From Rubrobacteraceae bacterium (lineage in GTDB: Bacteria; Actinomycetota; Rubrobacteria; Rubrobacterales; Rubrobacteraceae): a stretch of 8,194 nt of DNA. Made by a program: the position numbers and the translations under genes. Shown here one piece after another: positions 6,808 to 8,194 of this stretch (the stretch's first letter is position 1; every line of letters starts with the position of its first letter). The stretch spans positions 1-8,194 of the forward strand of contig JACCSM010000079.1 of the NCBI GenBank assembly GCA_013698525.1. Reading direction: 5' to 3'. Under the pieces are notes generated by a model. That model was given only the letters and a program-made list of their open reading frames with translations. It did no database searches and had not been told where the DNA came from.

Positions 6808-7875
6808 ATGAGAGACACGTTCGACATACTATTACTACCAGGCGACGGCATCGGACCCGAGGTGGTCGGGGCCGCGCGCGAGGTCATCGACGCGGCGGCG
6901 GATCACTTCGGCATCGAAGTGCGCTACGAGGAGCGCAGGATCGGCGGCACGGCCATCCGCGAGGAAGGCGAGCCCATCTCCGAGGAGACGCTCGAGGCCG
7001 CCAGCGCCTCTGATTCGGTCCTGCTCGGCGCCGTCGGGCATCCCGACTTCGACAACGCGCCCGTGCGCCCCGAGGCAGGGCTACTCGGGCTAAGGAAGCA
7101 CCTCGGGGCCTTCGCCAACCTGAGACCCGTAGTTGCCATACCGGCCCTGATCGGCTCCTCGCCCCTCAAACGCGAAGTCGTCGATGGCGTCGACGTGCTC
7201 ATCGTCAGGGAGTTGACCGGCGGGGCTTACTTCGGGGAGAAGGAAGAAGGCGAGGAGAGGGCCAGTGATCTCAGCGTGTACACGCGGGAGGAGGTAGATA
7301 GGGTCGCGCGGGTCGCCTTCGAAGCGGCGAAGCGTCGCAAGCGGCGGGTGACGAGCGTGGACAAGGCGAACGTCATGGCGACGAGCCGGCTGTGGCGCAG
7401 GGTCGTCTCGGAGGTGGCCGAAGATTACCCTGAGGTGGAGCTCGACCACGTCCTCGTCGACGCGGCGGCGATGTACCTCGTTCAGGCCCCGAGGAGGTTC
7501 GACGTCGTGCTGACCGAGAACCTATTTGGGGACATCCTTTCGGACGAGGCCGCGATGCTCCCTGGCTCGATGGGAATGCTCCCGAGCGCGTCTCTGGGCA
7601 AGCCGGGCTCCCCCGGCATCTTCGAGCCCGTCCACGGCTCCGCCCCTGATATCGCAGGAGAAGGGAAGGCCAACCCCTACGCGACTATACTCTCCGCAGC
7701 GATGATGTTCCGCCACTCCCTGGGCCGCCCCGACGTAGCCGAGGCCATCGAACAGGGCGTCTCTGTCGCCCTCGAGGCCCATTTCTCGACCCCCGACCTT
7801 GGCGGAAAGAAGACGACCGAAGAAGTAACGAAGGCCGTGAGCAAGTGGGTCGCGGCGGGAGAAGGTGTGATGTGA
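6808..7875 (+). CDS. leuB: 3-Isopropylmalate dehydrogenase
   Basis: The enzyme oxidises and decarboxylates 3-isopropylmalate to 2-oxoisocaproate with NAD+ and a divalent metal. The 355 residues are a normal length. Visible are [12 protein letters not shown] (8-19), the substrate arginines Arg96, Arg106 and Arg134, Tyr141, Lys187, the metal aspartates Asp218, Asp242 and Asp246, and [15 protein letters not shown] (276-290). In that last motif Asp281 corresponds to the aspartate that selects NAD+ over NADP+ in LeuB, which argues against isocitrate dehydrogenase. Codons 7-11 are ATA CTA TTA CTA CCA, strikingly rare for this GC-rich gene. The citramalate synthase gene overlaps its stop by 4 nt, so LeuB may also act on the methylmalate of that route, as known for LeuB-type enzymes in citramalate pathways. 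Aconitase-like LeuCD is not encoded in the window. Confidence 0.97.
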   Translation: MRDTFDILLLPGDGIGPEVVGAAREVIDAAADHFGIEVRYEERRIGGTAIREEGEPISEETLEAASASDSVLLGAVGHPDFDNAPVRPEAGLLGLRKHLGAFANLRPVVAIPALIGSSPLKREVVDGVDVLIVRELTGGAYFGEKEEGEERASDLSVYTREEVDRVARVAFEAAKRRKRRVTSVDKANVMATSRLWRRVVSEVAEDYPEVELDHVLVDAAAMYLVQAPRRFDVVLTENLFGDILSDEAAMLPGSMGMLPSASLGKPGSPGIFEPVHGSAPDIAGEGKANPYATILSAAMMFRHSLGRPDVAEAIEQGVSVALEAHFSTPDLGGKKTTEEVTKAVSKWVAAGEGVM

Positions 7876-8194
7876 GCCTTACGCTTTTCGACACGACGCT
7901 ACGCGACGGAACCCAACGCGAGGGCGTTAGCCTGACCGCAGAAGACAAGGCCCGCATAGCCCGCGAGCTCGACGCTCTGGGGATCCACTACATCGAAGCG
8001 GGCTTCCCCGCCTCCAACCCCAAGGACCTCGAGTTCTTCGAGGGCTTCGACGACTCTTCGCTCCACAACGCGAAGCTCGTCGCCTTCACGCGGGCCCGGC
8101 GCCCGAACGGACGGGCCGAGGACGACCCCGCGGTAACGCTCCTTCCCTCCCTCTCAGCGCCCGTCGCCTGCATCGTCGCCAAGAGCTGGAAGCT
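7872..8194 (+). CDS. cimA: Citramalate synthase, 5' part (cut by window end)
   Basis: The first 107 codons of a second DRE-TIM synthase are present. It begins LTLFDTTLRDGTQREGVSLT, with GTQREG where LeuA has GEQSPG, followed by IEAGFPASNPKDLEFF (about 40-55), FTRARRPNGRAEDDP (about 75-89) and IVAKSWKL (about 100-107). These are the marks of the CimA-type family, which condenses pyruvate with acetyl-CoA to citramalate and allows isoleucine synthesis without threonine deaminase. GTG 7872 overlaps the leuB stop by 4 nt (GTGA) and has the SD GGGAGAAGG (7857-7865) six bases upstream, which decides the start. The rest, including any regulatory domain, is outside the window, so feedback control cannot be judged. 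A closely related synthase with another substrate is possible but less likely given the motifs and the leuB neighbour. Confidence 0.92.
   Translation, partial: MSLTLFDTTLRDGTQREGVSLTAEDKARIARELDALGIHYIEAGFPASNPKDLEFFEGFDDSSLHNAKLVAFTRARRPNGRAEDDPAVTLLPSLSAPVACIVAKSWK

Overview
The window carries most of a branched-chain amino acid biosynthesis cluster. Every gene lies on the + strand, in the order leader peptide - ilvB - ilvN - ilvC - ilvE - leader peptide - leuA - HExxH protein - leuB - cimA (5' part only). High GC, GTG starts, strong purine-rich Shine-Dalgarno (SD) sites and frequent AGG (Arg) and ATA (Ile) codons alongside otherwise GC-rich codons suggest a deep-branching actinobacterium. 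A Rubrobacter-like genome is my best guess, but no marker gene is present to prove it.

Region by region: 1-205 is the ilvB leader. It holds a short reading frame ending in a Leu/Ile-rich core, followed by inverted repeats, one of which can pair with the apparent ribosome-binding site of ilvB. 206-4324 is ilvB-ilvN-ilvC-ilvE, packed with 8-nt and 4-nt overlaps or direct abutment, so almost certainly one translationally coupled operon. 4325-4508 is the only long internal gap. It holds a second leader frame whose core matches the first, and a candidate promoter just upstream. 4509-7875 is leuA, an overlapping unrecognised gene with a zinc-metallopeptidase-type HExxH motif, and leuB. From 7872 to the window end is the start of a citramalate synthase gene overlapping leuB by 4 nt.

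Together IlvBN (acetohydroxyacid synthase), IlvC (reductoisomerase) and IlvE (transaminase) give most of the valine/isoleucine route. LeuA and LeuB give the first and third steps of leucine synthesis. CimA would feed isoleucine synthesis from pyruvate and acetyl-CoA, with LeuB probably serving both the isopropylmalate and methylmalate steps. ilvD and leuCD are not in the window and must lie elsewhere.

The most interesting material is regulatory: two leader peptides with the same CTA-CGA-CTA control core placed exactly 48 nt before their stop codons, with neighbouring RNA structures suited to translational rather than terminator-type attenuation. Other points are a run of rare leucine codons at the start of leuB, a divergent regulatory subunit (IlvN) lacking the usual valine-site residues, and a metallopeptidase-like gene buried in the leucine operon.
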